DNA of 64,000 bases from Neorhizobium lilium (GCF_004053875.1 NZ_SBIP01000004.1:620001-684000), one strand, 5' to 3'; positions 17,589 to 26,556 are shown, counted from the first letter of the stretch. Numbers and translations are program-made. Notes: generated by a model not told the origin, from the sequence alone.

Positions 17589-17631
17589 AGGCCGCGCCGG
17601 CCTTGTTCCTGCCGGTCGCGACCTAATTTTT
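17589..17631 (+). terminator. Rho-independent terminator of the aminotransferase gene
   Basis: AGGCCGCGCCGGC pairs with GCCGGTCGCGACCT around a nine-base loop, followed by AATTTTT. It starts 18 bases after the aminotransferase stop. Confidence 0.75.
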
Positions 17632-17738
17632 GAGCGTCAGCCGCATGCGGCCTGTGCCCCGCCCCTCTTGGTGCTTGTTCTTTATATTGGCTGCGATGAT
17701 GTTGCTTGCATCCGGGCGAAGCCGGATCGACGCGCCAA

Positions 17739-18005
17739 TCAATGTATGGTCATCCACTCGCGGGCCGCGCGGAGTGCTGCGGCGAGCTGCATCTTCGTCA
17801 TCGTCTGGGCTAGGTCGGCGCGCAACTCGGCGGCGCGGTCGGAGCCCTTGATCGCGGCGATGTTGAGCCACTTGTGGGCGGAGACGAGGTCGATGGCGCA
17901 ACCGCGCCCCGTTGCATACATCAGCCCCATATCGCAGAAGGTATCGGCGCGGGTTTCGCCACCCATGGTGGCCGTATCGGTAGAGTTGATTTCAAAGCGT
18001 GCCAT
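17739..18005 (-). CDS. Sel1-repeat (TPR-like) small protein
   Basis: This 88-residue protein contains one clear Sel1-type helical repeat: DMGLMYATGRGCAIDLVSAHKWLNIAA with the usual Gly, Ala and Lys-Trp positions, then KGSDRAAELRADLA. Sel1 repeats mediate protein contacts. It stands alone, with the terminator of the aminotransferase gene on the other side. Rhizobial genomes often carry short single-gene Sel1 proteins like this (general knowledge). Confidence 0.75.
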   Translation of the reverse strand: MARFEINSTDTATMGGETRADTFCDMGLMYATGRGCAIDLVSAHKWLNIAAIKGSDRAAELRADLAQTMTKMQLAAALRAAREWMTIH

Positions 18006-18477
18006 CGGTTTGGATCCCTGTTGAAGCCTGTCGTCGTCTGCCCTGTTTTCTTGCCTTCAGATCACCGTCTTGAAGCGGCTTTTTCGATCTTTCCGGCCGG
18101 CGGGTTTCCCGCTCGTTTGATGAACCCACTATGCGCCAAACCTTCCAAGAGACGCCTAAAAAGCATGATTAATTCGCTGAAAACAAAGTTCAAACACTTG
18201 GTAAACTTGAGTTTTTGTTAAACATCAGAGGTCCTGGTTTCCAAGGCAAACGGCTCAATTTTTACGAAAACTTCACCCGAGGTTTTTCACCCTTTCCTAA
18301 CTACGAAAAAAGCTCTCCTTCGAAAACTCATTGGAAACCGCGTCTTTTCGCACCGCGGATCTCGGCAAACGGCCGTTTACCTTTACGTGCGGGTAAGATA
18401 TTCTTCGGTTTCGATCTGAGGAGGATCGGCCGCGGCTAATGATCGAGCGTGCGGCAGCGTGACAGGAGGAGATGAGG
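18006..18477. other. Intergenic region, no gene seen
   Basis: About 470 bases between two divergently facing genes. Part of it is AT-rich (about 18150-18320). No open frame has both a ribosome binding site and protein-like sequence. It probably contains the promoters of both flanking genes. Confidence 0.4.
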
Positions 18478-18813
18478 ATGAAGAGACTGGTACTGGCTGC
18501 AGCCATGGCGCTGTTTGCCGCACAGGCCGGCGCTGCCGAGCCTATCGAAGGCAATTGGAAGACGGCAAGCGGAGAAACTGCGCAAATCGCCAAATGCGGC
18601 AGTGCCTTCTGCGTGACGCTGAAGACAGGCAAGCATGCCGGCAAGCAGATCGGTTCACTCGCCGGCACGAAGGGCGAATATACGGGTGAGATCACCGATC
18701 CGGCCAATGACAAGACCTATAGCGGGTCTGGCTCTGTCTCCGGCAACTCGTTGAAAATGACGGGTTGTGTCATGAAGATTCTCTGCAAGTCGCAGACCTG
18801 GTCGAGGCTCTAA
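18478..18813 (+). CDS. DUF2147 secreted protein
   Basis: This 111-residue protein has a clear signal peptide (MKRLVLAAAMALFAAQAGAA, cut near residue 20). The mature part begins EPIEGNWKT and has the DUF2147 pattern, ending MKILCKSQTWSRL. The family is periplasmic and of unknown function. The ATG at 18478 sits eight bases after AGGAGG; the ATG at 18472 would be too close. Cysteines in KCGSAFC and GCVMKILC may form disulfides. Confidence 0.85.
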   Translation: MKRLVLAAAMALFAAQAGAAEPIEGNWKTASGETAQIAKCGSAFCVTLKTGKHAGKQIGSLAGTKGEYTGEITDPANDKTYSGSGSVSGNSLKMTGCVMKILCKSQTWSRL

Positions 18814-18838
18814 CGGTCGAGACACGCATTCTGTCTCT

Positions 18839-18858
18839 CTCCATATATATATATGGAG
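18839..18858. terminator. CTCC-(AT)6-GGAG palindrome
   Basis: A perfect 20-base palindrome with a six-fold AT core lies 25 bases after the DUF2147 stop. It could end transcription or act as a binding site. There is no T-run beyond it. Confidence 0.35.
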
Positions 18859-19017
18859 CCTACAGGAGCGCCCAATCCGCGGCGGCACCAACGATGGGGC
18901 GCTCCGACACGTTCCCCACTCCTGCGGGGATGAACCGCAGATGAAGTGTCTTCTCAGCGGCCGTTCAGCCCGCGGGCTTATCCTGCAGAGATCGGGACAA
19001 GTCTGGGGGACAAGAGC

Positions 19018-19188
19018 ATGCAAGGTCTGGGACTGCGTTTTACGATCTTCACATTGCTGATGATCAACTTTGCACTCTTGTTCTCGGCGGTCGCCCGTCA
19101 TCCGGTATCCGTCATGCGGGCCTCAGCGGGGGTGACCTCCCCTTTCTGCATCGACGGACAGGGCACCGGCTGCAAAAGCAGGCTTTGA
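19018..19188 (+). CDS. Possible small membrane or secreted protein
   Basis: This would be a 56-residue frame beginning MQGLGLRFTIFTLLMINFAL with one hydrophobic segment at about 7-27, then a short tail with two cysteines. A GGGGGA stretch lies upstream, eight bases before the ATG. The frame could begin earlier (18946). There is no family match that I know. It is plausible but may be chance. Confidence 0.35.
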   Translation: MQGLGLRFTIFTLLMINFALLFSAVARHPVSVMRASAGVTSPFCIDGQGTGCKSRL

Positions 19189-19217
19189 GCCTTGCGCCAA
19201 AGAGCTTCGGGCGTCGT

Positions 19218-19245
19218 TTGATTGTCAACGAGTTCCCGCTATAAT
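19218..19245 (+). promoter_or_regulatory. Sigma-70 promoter directly at the AMP nucleosidase start
   Basis: TTGATT (19218-19223) and a perfect TATAAT (19240-19245) are separated by 16 bases. The -10 box ends five bases before the ATG at 19251, so transcription would begin at or next to the start codon and give a leaderless message. Confidence 0.55.
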
Positions 19246-19250
19246 GGCCC

Positions 19251-20753
19251 ATGAACACACGAATCTTTTCCCTTCCCCCACTTTCCTTCATCAGCCCGAG
19301 CCCGGCTCAGCCGCAGGTTTGCCACGATGCGGTGGAAGCCGTCGATGCGCTGACGGCGCTTTACGAGCGTAACACCCGCTTCCTGATCGACGCCTTTGGC
19401 GCCCTTGCCGAAGGCGCCGCCGTCACGGGGCGATACCGCGCATGCTATCCGCAGGTGAGCATCGAGACGACATCGTTCGGCCACGCCGACTCGCGCCTGT
19501 CCTATGGGCATGTCACAGCGCCCGGCATTTACACGACCACGATCACCCGGCCGGTCCTTTTCCGGGATTACCTGATCGAGCAGCTCGACCTCCTGATGCG
19601 CAACCACAGCGTTCCGATCACGGTGTCCGAATCGACAACGCCGATCCCGCTGCATTTCGCGTTCGGCGAAGGCGCCAATGTGGAGGCTTACGGCAGCAGC
19701 GCGCTTGCCGACATTCCCATGCGCGACCTGTTCGACACGCCCGACCTCAACAATACGGACGATCTGATCGCCAATGGGGAATATGAGGCCCTGCCCGGCC
19801 AGCCGGCCCCGCTTGCGCCTTTCACCGCCCAGCGCATCGACTACTCGCTGGCACGCCTCAGCCACTATACGGCAACCGAGGCGCAGCACTTCCAGAACTT
19901 CGTGCTGTTCACCAACTACCAGTTCTATATAGACGAGTTTGCTGCCTGGGCCCGCAAGCTGATGGCAGAAGGCGGAGATGGCTATTCCGCCTTCGTGGAG
20001 CCCGGCAATGTCGTAACGCTTGCCGGCAAGGACAGGCCGGAAACGCTGGTCGCGACCCGCATGCCGCAAATGCCGGCCTATCACCTCAAGAAGGACGACC
20101 ATTGCGGCATCACGCTCGTCAATATCGGGGTCGGGCCTTCCAATGCCAAGACGATCACCGACCATATCGCTGTGCTGCGCCCGCATGCCTGGCTGATGGT
20201 GGGCCACTGCGCGGGCCTGCGCAACAGCCAGCGGCTCGGCGATTACGTCCTTGCTCACGCCTATGTGCGCGAGGACCATGTGCTGGACGACGACCTGCCG
20301 GTCTGGGTGCCGATCCCCGCGCTTGCCGAAGTGCAGCAGGCGCTTGAAAGTGCCGTCGAGGAAGTGACCGGCTACGAAGGTTTCGAGCTGAAGCGCATCA
20401 TGCGGACCGGCACGGTCGCCACGATCGACAACCGTAACTGGGAACTGCGCGATCAGCGTGGGCCGGTGAAGCGGCTGTCCCAATCGCGCGCCATCGCGCT
20501 CGACATGGAGTCGGCGACCATCGCCGCCAATGGCTTCCGCTTCCGCGTACCCTACGGCACGCTGCTATGCGTGTCCGACCGACCGCTGCATGGCGAGCTG
20601 AAGTTGCCCGGCATGGCGACTGCCTTCTATCGCACGCAGGTCAGCCAGCATCTGCAGATCGGCATCCGTGCCGTGCAGAAGCTTGCTGCCATGCCGGTGG
20701 AGACACTGCATTCCCGCAAGCTGCGCAGCTTCTACGAAACCGCGTTTCAGTAA
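19251..20753 (+). CDS. amn: AMP nucleosidase
   Basis: This 500-residue enzyme hydrolyses AMP to adenine and ribose 5-phosphate, controlling AMP levels. The N-terminal domain carries the typical Amn pattern (RYRACYPQVSIETTSFGHADSR split by family-specific positions). The C-terminal nucleoside-phosphorylase-like domain includes IGVGPSNAKTITDHIAVLRP, MVGHCAGLRNSQ and the ALDMESATIAANGFRFRVPYGTLLCVSD region with the catalytic DMES-type motif. The length is usual for the family. No ribosome binding site is visible before the ATG; the -10 box sits against it, which suggests leaderless translation. Confidence 0.95.
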   Translation: MNTRIFSLPPLSFISPSPAQPQVCHDAVEAVDALTALYERNTRFLIDAFGALAEGAAVTGRYRACYPQVSIETTSFGHADSRLSYGHVTAPGIYTTTITRPVLFRDYLIEQLDLLMRNHSVPITVSESTTPIPLHFAFGEGANVEAYGSSALADIPMRDLFDTPDLNNTDDLIANGEYEALPGQPAPLAPFTAQRIDYSLARLSHYTATEAQHFQNFVLFTNYQFYIDEFAAWARKLMAEGGDGYSAFVEPGNVVTLAGKDRPETLVATRMPQMPAYHLKKDDHCGITLVNIGVGPSNAKTITDHIAVLRPHAWLMVGHCAGLRNSQRLGDYVLAHAYVREDHVLDDDLPVWVPIPALAEVQQALESAVEEVTGYEGFELKRIMRTGTVATIDNRNWELRDQRGPVKRLSQSRAIALDMESATIAANGFRFRVPYGTLLCVSDRPLHGELKLPGMATAFYRTQVSQHLQIGIRAVQKLAAMPVETLHSRKLRSFYETAFQ

Positions 20754-20775
20754 TATTGCACGGGCATGCGCACTG

Positions 20776-20801
20776 GTGTATAAAAACTGAATTCCATACA
20801 C
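20776..20801. promoter_or_regulatory. Candidate VapBC operator
   Basis: GTGTAT (20776-20781) and ATACAC (20796-20801) form an inverted repeat with a 14-base spacer, 12 bases before the antitoxin start codon. VapB antitoxins normally bind such repeats and repress their own operon. Confidence 0.5.
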
Positions 20802-20813
20802 ACGAGGTTGAGC

Positions 20814-21050
20814 ATGCGCACGAACATCGATCTGGATGATGATTTGGTCGCACGGGCGATGGAGCTTGGCGGGATGTCGACGAAAAAGGCGGCTGTGGAT
20901 CAGGCTCTGCGGGACTTTGTCGGCCACCGAAGCCGGAAGAAGGCTCTTGAGGAATTGAAGGGCATGGGTTGGTACGGCGACCTGGATGCCATGCGTGAAG
21001 GACGAGTTCCAGAAATGATCGAGCCGGACCACCAAGACGCCGCCGAATGA
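20814..21050 (+). CDS. vapB: VapB-family antitoxin (first pair)
   Basis: This 78-residue antitoxin has an N-terminal ribbon-helix-helix DNA-binding part (MRTNIDLDDDLVARAMELGG) and a C-terminal toxin-wrapping segment. The ATG at 20814 has GAGG six bases upstream; a TTG at 20808 would add two residues. It overlaps the toxin gene by four bases (ATGA). Confidence 0.88.
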   Translation: MRTNIDLDDDLVARAMELGGMSTKKAAVDQALRDFVGHRSRKKALEELKGMGWYGDLDAMREGRVPEMIEPDHQDAAE

Positions 21051-21436
21051 TCTTGGTCGATAGTTCTGTTTGGATCTCCGTCCTGCGTGGTGTCTCAACC
21101 CTGCAGACAACGAAATTCTACCAGATCGAAGACCTTCAGGAGGTCGTTCTGGGCGATCTCGTGCTGCTTGAGATATTACAAGGCGCCCAGAGCGAACAGC
21201 ATGCCGCTGAAATTCGGAAGCGAATGCACGCGTTCGATGCTGTGCCGTTGCTTTCTCCGGATCTTGCCGTAAAGGCAGCCCGTAATTACAGGTTGCTGAG
21301 GAGCCGGGGAAGGACCATGAGCAAGACAGCCGACCTCATCATCGGCACCTATTGCATCGAAAACGACCTTAGCCTGCTGCATTCGGATAAGGATTACCTC
21401 CCGATGGCGGAATATCTGGGGCTGCAGATCGCCTGA
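21047..21436 (+). CDS. vapC: VapC-family PIN-domain toxin (first pair)
   Basis: This 129-residue PIN-domain ribonuclease begins MILVDSSVWISVLRG, which places the first catalytic Asp at D5. The other acidic residues are E42 in LLEILQG and D96 in KTADLIIGTY, with D114 in HSDKDYLPMAE. The length and layout are typical. The start is coupled to vapB by ATGA. Confidence 0.9.
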   Translation: MILVDSSVWISVLRGVSTLQTTKFYQIEDLQEVVLGDLVLLEILQGAQSEQHAAEIRKRMHAFDAVPLLSPDLAVKAARNYRLLRSRGRTMSKTADLIIGTYCIENDLSLLHSDKDYLPMAEYLGLQIA

Positions 21437-22438
21437 TCAGCCCCGCACTCTCCGCCTCGCTGCAAACAGCGAAAGCGCCGTCCCCGCCAGCGACGAAACG
21501 ATGACAAGCAGATGCGTATTGACGGCGGCCTGCGCGAGCGCGTCGAGCGCTGGTTTTGCCGTGTCGGCGCCGAAGGCGAGCGCTCCCGCAGTGATGCCAG
21601 CCGGGTAGGTGCCGACGCCGGCCGGCGCATGAACCGGCAGAACCGAGGACAGCTCGCCGCCAAGTGCGCCGCCGAAGCTCGCGGCCACCGGCAGATGCCC
21701 GAGCAGGCCTAGCACCCACGCCAGCACCGCAATCTTGGTGAACCAGTTGATCAGGGTGGCACCCCAGGCGCGCATGAAGGCGGATGCGTCTGCGGGTAGC
21801 CCCGCCTCCACCTCATGCAGAAGCGCCTGTGCCTTGCGCGGCAAAAGCCTTGTCAGCATGGACAGAGCATGGCGGCGCATCCCAAAGGCGGCGGCAGGCA
21901 GCAGCAGAAAGACCAGCCAGAGCGCCCAGGCCCAAGGACGACCGTCCTGCAGGGCCAGGCCGGTGCCGGCGGCGGCCAGCAGCGCGTGCAGATCGAAAAG
22001 GCGCATGACGAAGAGTGCCGCCGTGCCCCGCGCGAGTGGCAGGCCGAATTCGCGCTTCATCAACAGCGGAAAGCTCGCCTCTCCGGTCCGGAACGGAAGC
22101 ATGATGTTCAGCAGGTTATGCACCTGAACGAGACGCAGAAGAACGCCGAAATGCCCGCCCGTTTCGCGCGGGAAATAGTCGTAGATACGCCAGGTGCGCA
22201 GCACATAGGTGGCAAGCAGCAGCAGCATGGCCAGCAATGCCGATCCCCAGCCAGCCGCAGCCCAGAGCGAGATCACTGTCTCCCAACCCCATACCCACTG
22301 GATGAAGAGGGCATAAAGCAGGATGATCGCAACGGTTGCCAGCGTCATGGCGTTGCGAATTATCCATGCGGGGCGGCTGGCAACCGGGGAATTCTTCATA
22401 TAGTAGGTGCCCCATGTGAAATCGGGTTCCGCAGCCAT
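21437..22438 (-). CDS. Flippase-like / lysylphosphatidylglycerol-synthase transmembrane-domain protein
   Basis: This 333-residue polytopic membrane protein has about eight hydrophobic segments. It resembles the LPG_synthase_TM (UPF0104, AglD-like) family by the conserved NLLNIMLPFRTGEASFP and ELSSVLPVHAPAGVGTYPAG stretches. Members are found beside glycolipid genes and may move or transfer lipid-linked groups. The start at 22438 is uncertain; 22399 is possible, and a TTG at 22489 would overlap the divergent gene. It is divergent from the GT2 gene of a lipid-linked sugar cluster. Confidence 0.8.
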   Translation of the reverse strand: MAAEPDFTWGTYYMKNSPVASRPAWIIRNAMTLATVAIILLYALFIQWVWGWETVISLWAAAGWGSALLAMLLLLATYVLRTWRIYDYFPRETGGHFGVLLRLVQVHNLLNIMLPFRTGEASFPLLMKREFGLPLARGTAALFVMRLFDLHALLAAAGTGLALQDGRPWAWALWLVFLLLPAAAFGMRRHALSMLTRLLPRKAQALLHEVEAGLPADASAFMRAWGATLINWFTKIAVLAWVLGLLGHLPVAASFGGALGGELSSVLPVHAPAGVGTYPAGITAGALAFGADTAKPALDALAQAAVNTHLLVIVSSLAGTALSLFAARRRVRG

Positions 22439-22479
22439 GAAGGCCGCCAATCGAGCCCGTGGTTTAGGAGAAACGCAAG

Positions 22480-23499
22480 GTGCGTACAACAGCTGAGTCC
22501 GTCAGCAACCGCATCGAGACGGTTGACCCCATCGAACTGTCGCTCGTGGTCCCGCTCTTCAACGAAGAGGAAAGCGTCGGGCCGCTGATCGACCGGATCA
22601 CTGCCGCCATGGTCAGCTATGGCCCGCGATGGGAACTCATCCTGGTTGACGACGGAAGCACGGATGCGACGATCGTCAATGCCCGCAGCGCCGTGAACCG
22701 CCCTGGCCTTGACCTGAAGGTCGTCGCCCTGCAGCGCAATTTCGGCCAGACGGCCGCCATGCAGGCAGGCATTACCCAGGCACAGGGGCGGCTGATCGCT
22801 ACCCTCGACGGCGACCTCCAGAACGACCCGAAGGACATTCCCGGCATGGTCGCCGAGCTGGAACGCCGCGAGCTGGATCTGCTCGTCGGCTGGCGCAAGA
22901 ACCGCAAGGACGGCCTTGTCCTGCGCAAGATACCGTCCTTCATCGCCAACCGGCTGATCGGGCGCATCACAGGCGTGCGGCTGCACGACTACGGCTGTTC
23001 CCTTAAGATCTATCGCAGCTCCATCATCAAGCAGGTCAAGCTGATGGGCGAGATGCACCGTTTCATCCCGGCCTGGGTTGCCGGTGTGGTGCCGAGCTCC
23101 CGCATCGGCGAAATGCCCGTCACCCACCATGCACGCCAGCACGGGGTTTCGAAGTACGGCATCTCCCGCACCTTTCGGGTCATTCTCGATCTTCTGTCGG
23201 TGATGTTCTTCATGCGCTTCAAGGCGCGTCCGGGCCACTTTTTCGGCTCGCTCGGCCTGGGCCTCGGGGCGATCTCGGCGATCATCCTCGCCTATCTGTT
23301 CGTCGACAAGTTCATCATGGGCAACGATATCGGCACACGTCCGCTGTTCATGATCGGGGTCATGCTGTTCCTGTCGGCTGTGCAGATGATCACCACCGGC
23401 ATTCTGGCCGAGATGATCGCCAGAACCTATTACCGCGAAGACACCGAACTCAGCTATATCGTCAGGGAAGTGTACGAGGGCGATGCGGCGCATCCATGA
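22480..23499 (+). CDS. GT2 glycosyltransferase, polyprenyl-phosphate sugar synthase (RgtE/ArnC/DPM1-like)
   Basis: This 339-residue enzyme charges a polyprenyl phosphate with a sugar from a nucleotide sugar. The GT-A domain shows LSLVVPLFNEEESVGPLI, LVDDGSTD (near 54-61) and TLDGDLQNDPKDIP with the DxD-type metal site. Two C-terminal membrane segments (about 250-310) place it at the inner membrane. The GTG start follows AGGAG by nine bases. It overlaps the next gene by 17 bases. In rhizobia RgtE makes the lipid-linked galacturonic acid used on LPS; that identity is inferred from context. Confidence 0.88.
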   Translation: MRTTAESVSNRIETVDPIELSLVVPLFNEEESVGPLIDRITAAMVSYGPRWELILVDDGSTDATIVNARSAVNRPGLDLKVVALQRNFGQTAAMQAGITQAQGRLIATLDGDLQNDPKDIPGMVAELERRELDLLVGWRKNRKDGLVLRKIPSFIANRLIGRITGVRLHDYGCSLKIYRSSIIKQVKLMGEMHRFIPAWVAGVVPSSRIGEMPVTHHARQHGVSKYGISRTFRVILDLLSVMFFMRFKARPGHFFGSLGLGLGAISAIILAYLFVDKFIMGNDIGTRPLFMIGVMLFLSAVQMITTGILAEMIARTYYREDTELSYIVREVYEGDAAHP

Positions 23500-24988
23500 G
23501 GCGCTCAGCCGCCGGCCGGAGCTCGTGCTCTGGCTGATCGCGGCCTATTACGTCATCGCTGTGGCCGTCCGCATTCTGCGGTCGGACGGCGTGCAGACCG
23601 ACGAATCCGAGCAGCTTTTCCTGTCGCAGTTCCTGCTGCTTGGTTATGGCCGCCAGCCTCCCTTCTACAACTGGCTGCAATACGGGTTCGTGCACCTGCT
23701 CGGGCCTTCGATCGCCGCCCTTTCCATTCTCAAGAACGGGCTGCTTTTCCTCTGCTGCCTGTTCTACGGCATGGCGGCGCGCCTGATCGTCAAGGACCGC
23801 GCCCTGCCCTATGCCGCCATGCTGGGCGTGCTGGCCCTGCCCTCCGTATCGGTGCTCGCGCAACGCGACCTCACCCATGCGGTTGCGACCATGTGGGCGG
23901 TCTCCTTCTTCCTCTACGCCTTCCTGCTTGCGTTGACACGTCCAAGCCTTGGCGCCTATCTCCTGACCGGTATCGCGGTCGGACTTGGCACGATCTCCAA
24001 ATACAATTTCGTCGTGGTTCCAGTCGCTGCCATTCTCGCCATTTTGCCGGAGGCTGAACTGCGCCGACGGCTGTTCGACTGGCGTATCCTGCCGGCACTC
24101 GCGATCGCCGCCATCATCTGCCTGCCGCATGCGCTCTGGGTGATCCAAAACCTTCAAGCAGCGACCGTCGGCACGATCAACTCCATGCGCAATGACGCCA
24201 CCGGCGATCCGCTTTTCGACCGGCTGAACGGCCTCGTCATGCTGGTGGCGTCGACGCTGGACAGCCTTGTCCCACTTCTCGCCTTCGCGCTGATCGGTTT
24301 CCGTCGCGACCTCCTCAAGTCTTGGCCGGCCAGCAGCATGTGGACCCGCGTTATCGGCCGGGCCTTCCTGCTCTGCATTCTGCTCGTCGGCCTGATCGGC
24401 ATCGGGCTCGGCGCCACCACCATCAGCCAGAAATGGCTGTCGCCTTTCGTCATGCTGCTGCCGCTCTATCTCTGCCTCAAGCTCGACGCGGCGGGCGCAG
24501 ACACCAGGCGCGGCACAGCGCGGTTCGCCTTGCCCGTGTTCATCCTCGCCTTCGGCTTCATCCTCTATCTTGTCGTCGGCAATATCGTCTCGCCGTCGCT
24601 CGGCCGCACCGCCAAGGAAAACCTGCCCGCCGCTGACGCCGTACGGCAGGCCTTGGCCGAGCCGGGTCACACCGAGCCTGCCTTCGTGATTGCGGGGGAT
24701 CTGGCCATGGCGGCGGGGGCACGGCTGGCGGCACCGCAGGCACGCGTGGTGCTTCCGTCCTTCCCAGAGGGGCCGCTGCCCGATCCGGCCAGCTGGGCCA
24801 GGACCGGCCTGGCGATCTGGAGGTCAGACGCTGCCACCACGGCCTTGCCTGAAGATCTGAAGATCTTCCTGGACGCTCAGGGCGGCAAGAGCGCGGCGCT
24901 CGACATCCGTACCCTTGAGGTGCCCTATCCCTATTCGGGCGGCCAGATGAAGGCTCGATTCGGCTATGCCTGGATCGACGGGCACTGA
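23483..24988 (+). CDS. GT-C membrane glycosyltransferase (ArnT/Rgt-like), copy 1
   Basis: This 501-residue integral membrane protein has about ten hydrophobic segments. The first outer loop carries the acidic pair in QTDESEQLFLSQFLLLGYG with QPPFYNWLQYG, the catalytic pattern of ArnT/Rgt (GT83/PMT) enzymes that use lipid-linked sugars to modify lipid A or LPS core in the periplasm. It overlaps the GT2 gene, with GAGGG upstream of the ATG. It is about 500 residues like copy 2, to which it is clearly related. Confidence 0.88.
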   Translation: MRRIHEALSRRPELVLWLIAAYYVIAVAVRILRSDGVQTDESEQLFLSQFLLLGYGRQPPFYNWLQYGFVHLLGPSIAALSILKNGLLFLCCLFYGMAARLIVKDRALPYAAMLGVLALPSVSVLAQRDLTHAVATMWAVSFFLYAFLLALTRPSLGAYLLTGIAVGLGTISKYNFVVVPVAAILAILPEAELRRRLFDWRILPALAIAAIICLPHALWVIQNLQAATVGTINSMRNDATGDPLFDRLNGLVMLVASTLDSLVPLLAFALIGFRRDLLKSWPASSMWTRVIGRAFLLCILLVGLIGIGLGATTISQKWLSPFVMLLPLYLCLKLDAAGADTRRGTARFALPVFILAFGFILYLVVGNIVSPSLGRTAKENLPAADAVRQALAEPGHTEPAFVIAGDLAMAAGARLAAPQARVVLPSFPEGPLPDPASWARTGLAIWRSDAATTALPEDLKIFLDAQGGKSAALDIRTLEVPYPYSGGQMKARFGYAWIDGH

Positions 24989-25011
24989 AAACACAAAGTT
25001 TGGAGCGCCCC

Positions 25012-26556
25012 TTGCAGCCGGCAGAGACATCCATCGAAGACGATAGCAGCCGGCTGACCCGCGGCAAGATGCTGCTGATCGTGCTCGGCTGTTATTTCCT
25101 GGTCAACCTTATGGTGCGGCTCGTGCTGCCGCACGGACTGGAACTGGACGAAGCGGAACAGACCTATTTCTCCCAGTGGCTGCTGGCGGGCTACAGTTCG
25201 CAGCCGCCCTTCTACAACTGGCTCGAATATGCAGCGGTCCACAGCCTGGGCATGTCGCTCTTGACGCTATCGCTGCTCAAGAACGTGCTGCTTTTCTTGA
25301 CATATCTCTTCTACTGGCTGGCCGCCCGGCAGGTGCTGACCGACAAGCGGCTCGCCATCGTTGCGGCACTCGGGCTGCTCACCATTCCGCAGGTTGCCTT
25401 CGAGGCGCAGCGGGATCTCAGTCACACCGTGGCTGCAATGTTCGGGGTATCGCTCTTTCTCTATGCTCTGTTCCGCGTGATTGCGAAACCATCGCTTTCG
25501 ACCTTCCTGTTGCTGGGTCTCGCGACCGGAATCGGCGGCATCACCAAATATAATTTCGCGGTTGTGCCTCTGGCCGCAGGCGTCGCGGTGCTGATGGACC
25601 GGAGCATGCGCAAGAAATTGCTGGACTGGCGCATCCTGCCGGCTGGGCTGCTGGCTCTCGCTATCGTCTCGCCGCATGCCTTCTGGCTCATCAACAATTT
25701 CGAGGCTTCCGAAAGCCATACGATGAAGAAGCTGGTGGACGACAAGACCGGCTTCCTCATCAGCCTTGTGGACGGGTTCGGTTCGCTCGCCCTTTCCACG
25801 CTCGGCTTCCTTGCCCTGACACTGGTGATCTTCTCGCTGGTGTTCCGAGAGCATATCAAACCTGTTGTCGTCGCAACCAATCCGTGGACCCGGCTCGTGG
25901 GACGCATTCTGGCCCTCTGCCTTGGTGTGATCGTGCTGATGATCCTGTTCGCAGGGCTTGAGAACGTAAGGGACCGCTGGCTTGCCCCCATCCTGCTGGC
26001 GGCTCCTCTCTATATTGCGCTCAAGGTGGATGCAGCGAAGATACCGGCAATGCTGGGTCTACGCCGGCTTTGGGGGGTGGCAGCCGTTATCATGGTGCTG
26101 ATTCCCACGATACTTTTCGGACGCGTCGCAAGCTCGGCCTTCACCGGCAAATACGGCTACGTCAACATCCCCTTTGCAAGCATCGCTACCCTCGTCACGG
26201 AAAAGGCGGCCAGGGCCAATACGGTTGTGGTGGCGGGCGATGGGCAGCTGGCAGGAAATCTGCACTTCAACCTTGGCGACCTGCCGGTGCTGACGCTTCG
26301 GCCGCCGCTCGGCCTGCCGCCGCAACCGGTGCTGGAATTCGACCGTATCGTGCTCGTCTGGCGCAATTCGGACGGCAGCCCGCCGTCATCGCTGGAGGAG
26401 AGCTTTGCTCAGTATCTAAAGGAAGAACAGGTCACGATAGCGCCTACCGAATCGGCCATCGTGAGCTATCCTTACGCCTGGGGTCGAGCGGGTGACCAAT
26501 ACCGGTTCGGGTACGCGGTGATCGACCTTCCGCGCGAGATCAAACCTACGCCGTGA
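25012..26556 (+). CDS. GT-C membrane glycosyltransferase (ArnT/Rgt-like), copy 2
   Basis: This 514-residue paralogue of the preceding gene shares ELDEAEQTYFSQWLLAGYS with QPPFYNWLEYA, the SKYNF/TKYNF segment and the ISQKWL/VRDRWL region. It is likely to attach a sugar from the same lipid donor to another position. The TTG at 25012 was chosen because GGAG lies six bases upstream; a TTG at 25000 is possible. It starts 24 bases after copy 1, so the three genes form one operon. The 3' end overlaps the converging aminotransferase gene by 11 bases. Confidence 0.87.
   Translation: MQPAETSIEDDSSRLTRGKMLLIVLGCYFLVNLMVRLVLPHGLELDEAEQTYFSQWLLAGYSSQPPFYNWLEYAAVHSLGMSLLTLSLLKNVLLFLTYLFYWLAARQVLTDKRLAIVAALGLLTIPQVAFEAQRDLSHTVAAMFGVSLFLYALFRVIAKPSLSTFLLLGLATGIGGITKYNFAVVPLAAGVAVLMDRSMRKKLLDWRILPAGLLALAIVSPHAFWLINNFEASESHTMKKLVDDKTGFLISLVDGFGSLALSTLGFLALTLVIFSLVFREHIKPVVVATNPWTRLVGRILALCLGVIVLMILFAGLENVRDRWLAPILLAAPLYIALKVDAAKIPAMLGLRRLWGVAAVIMVLIPTILFGRVASSAFTGKYGYVNIPFASIATLVTEKAARANTVVVAGDGQLAGNLHFNLGDLPVLTLRPPLGLPPQPVLEFDRIVLVWRNSDGSPPSSLEESFAQYLKEEQVTIAPTESAIVSYPYAWGRAGDQYRFGYAVIDLPREIKPTP

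Noticed and set aside
18839..18858. CTCC-(AT)6-GGAG palindrome as a strong signal of interest
   Set aside because: It is short, with a simple AT core and no T-run; it is kept only as a low-confidence feature.
19239..20483. 414-residue open frame opposite AMP nucleosidase
   Set aside because: It is an antisense shadow without motifs; the plus-strand frame is a clear Amn.
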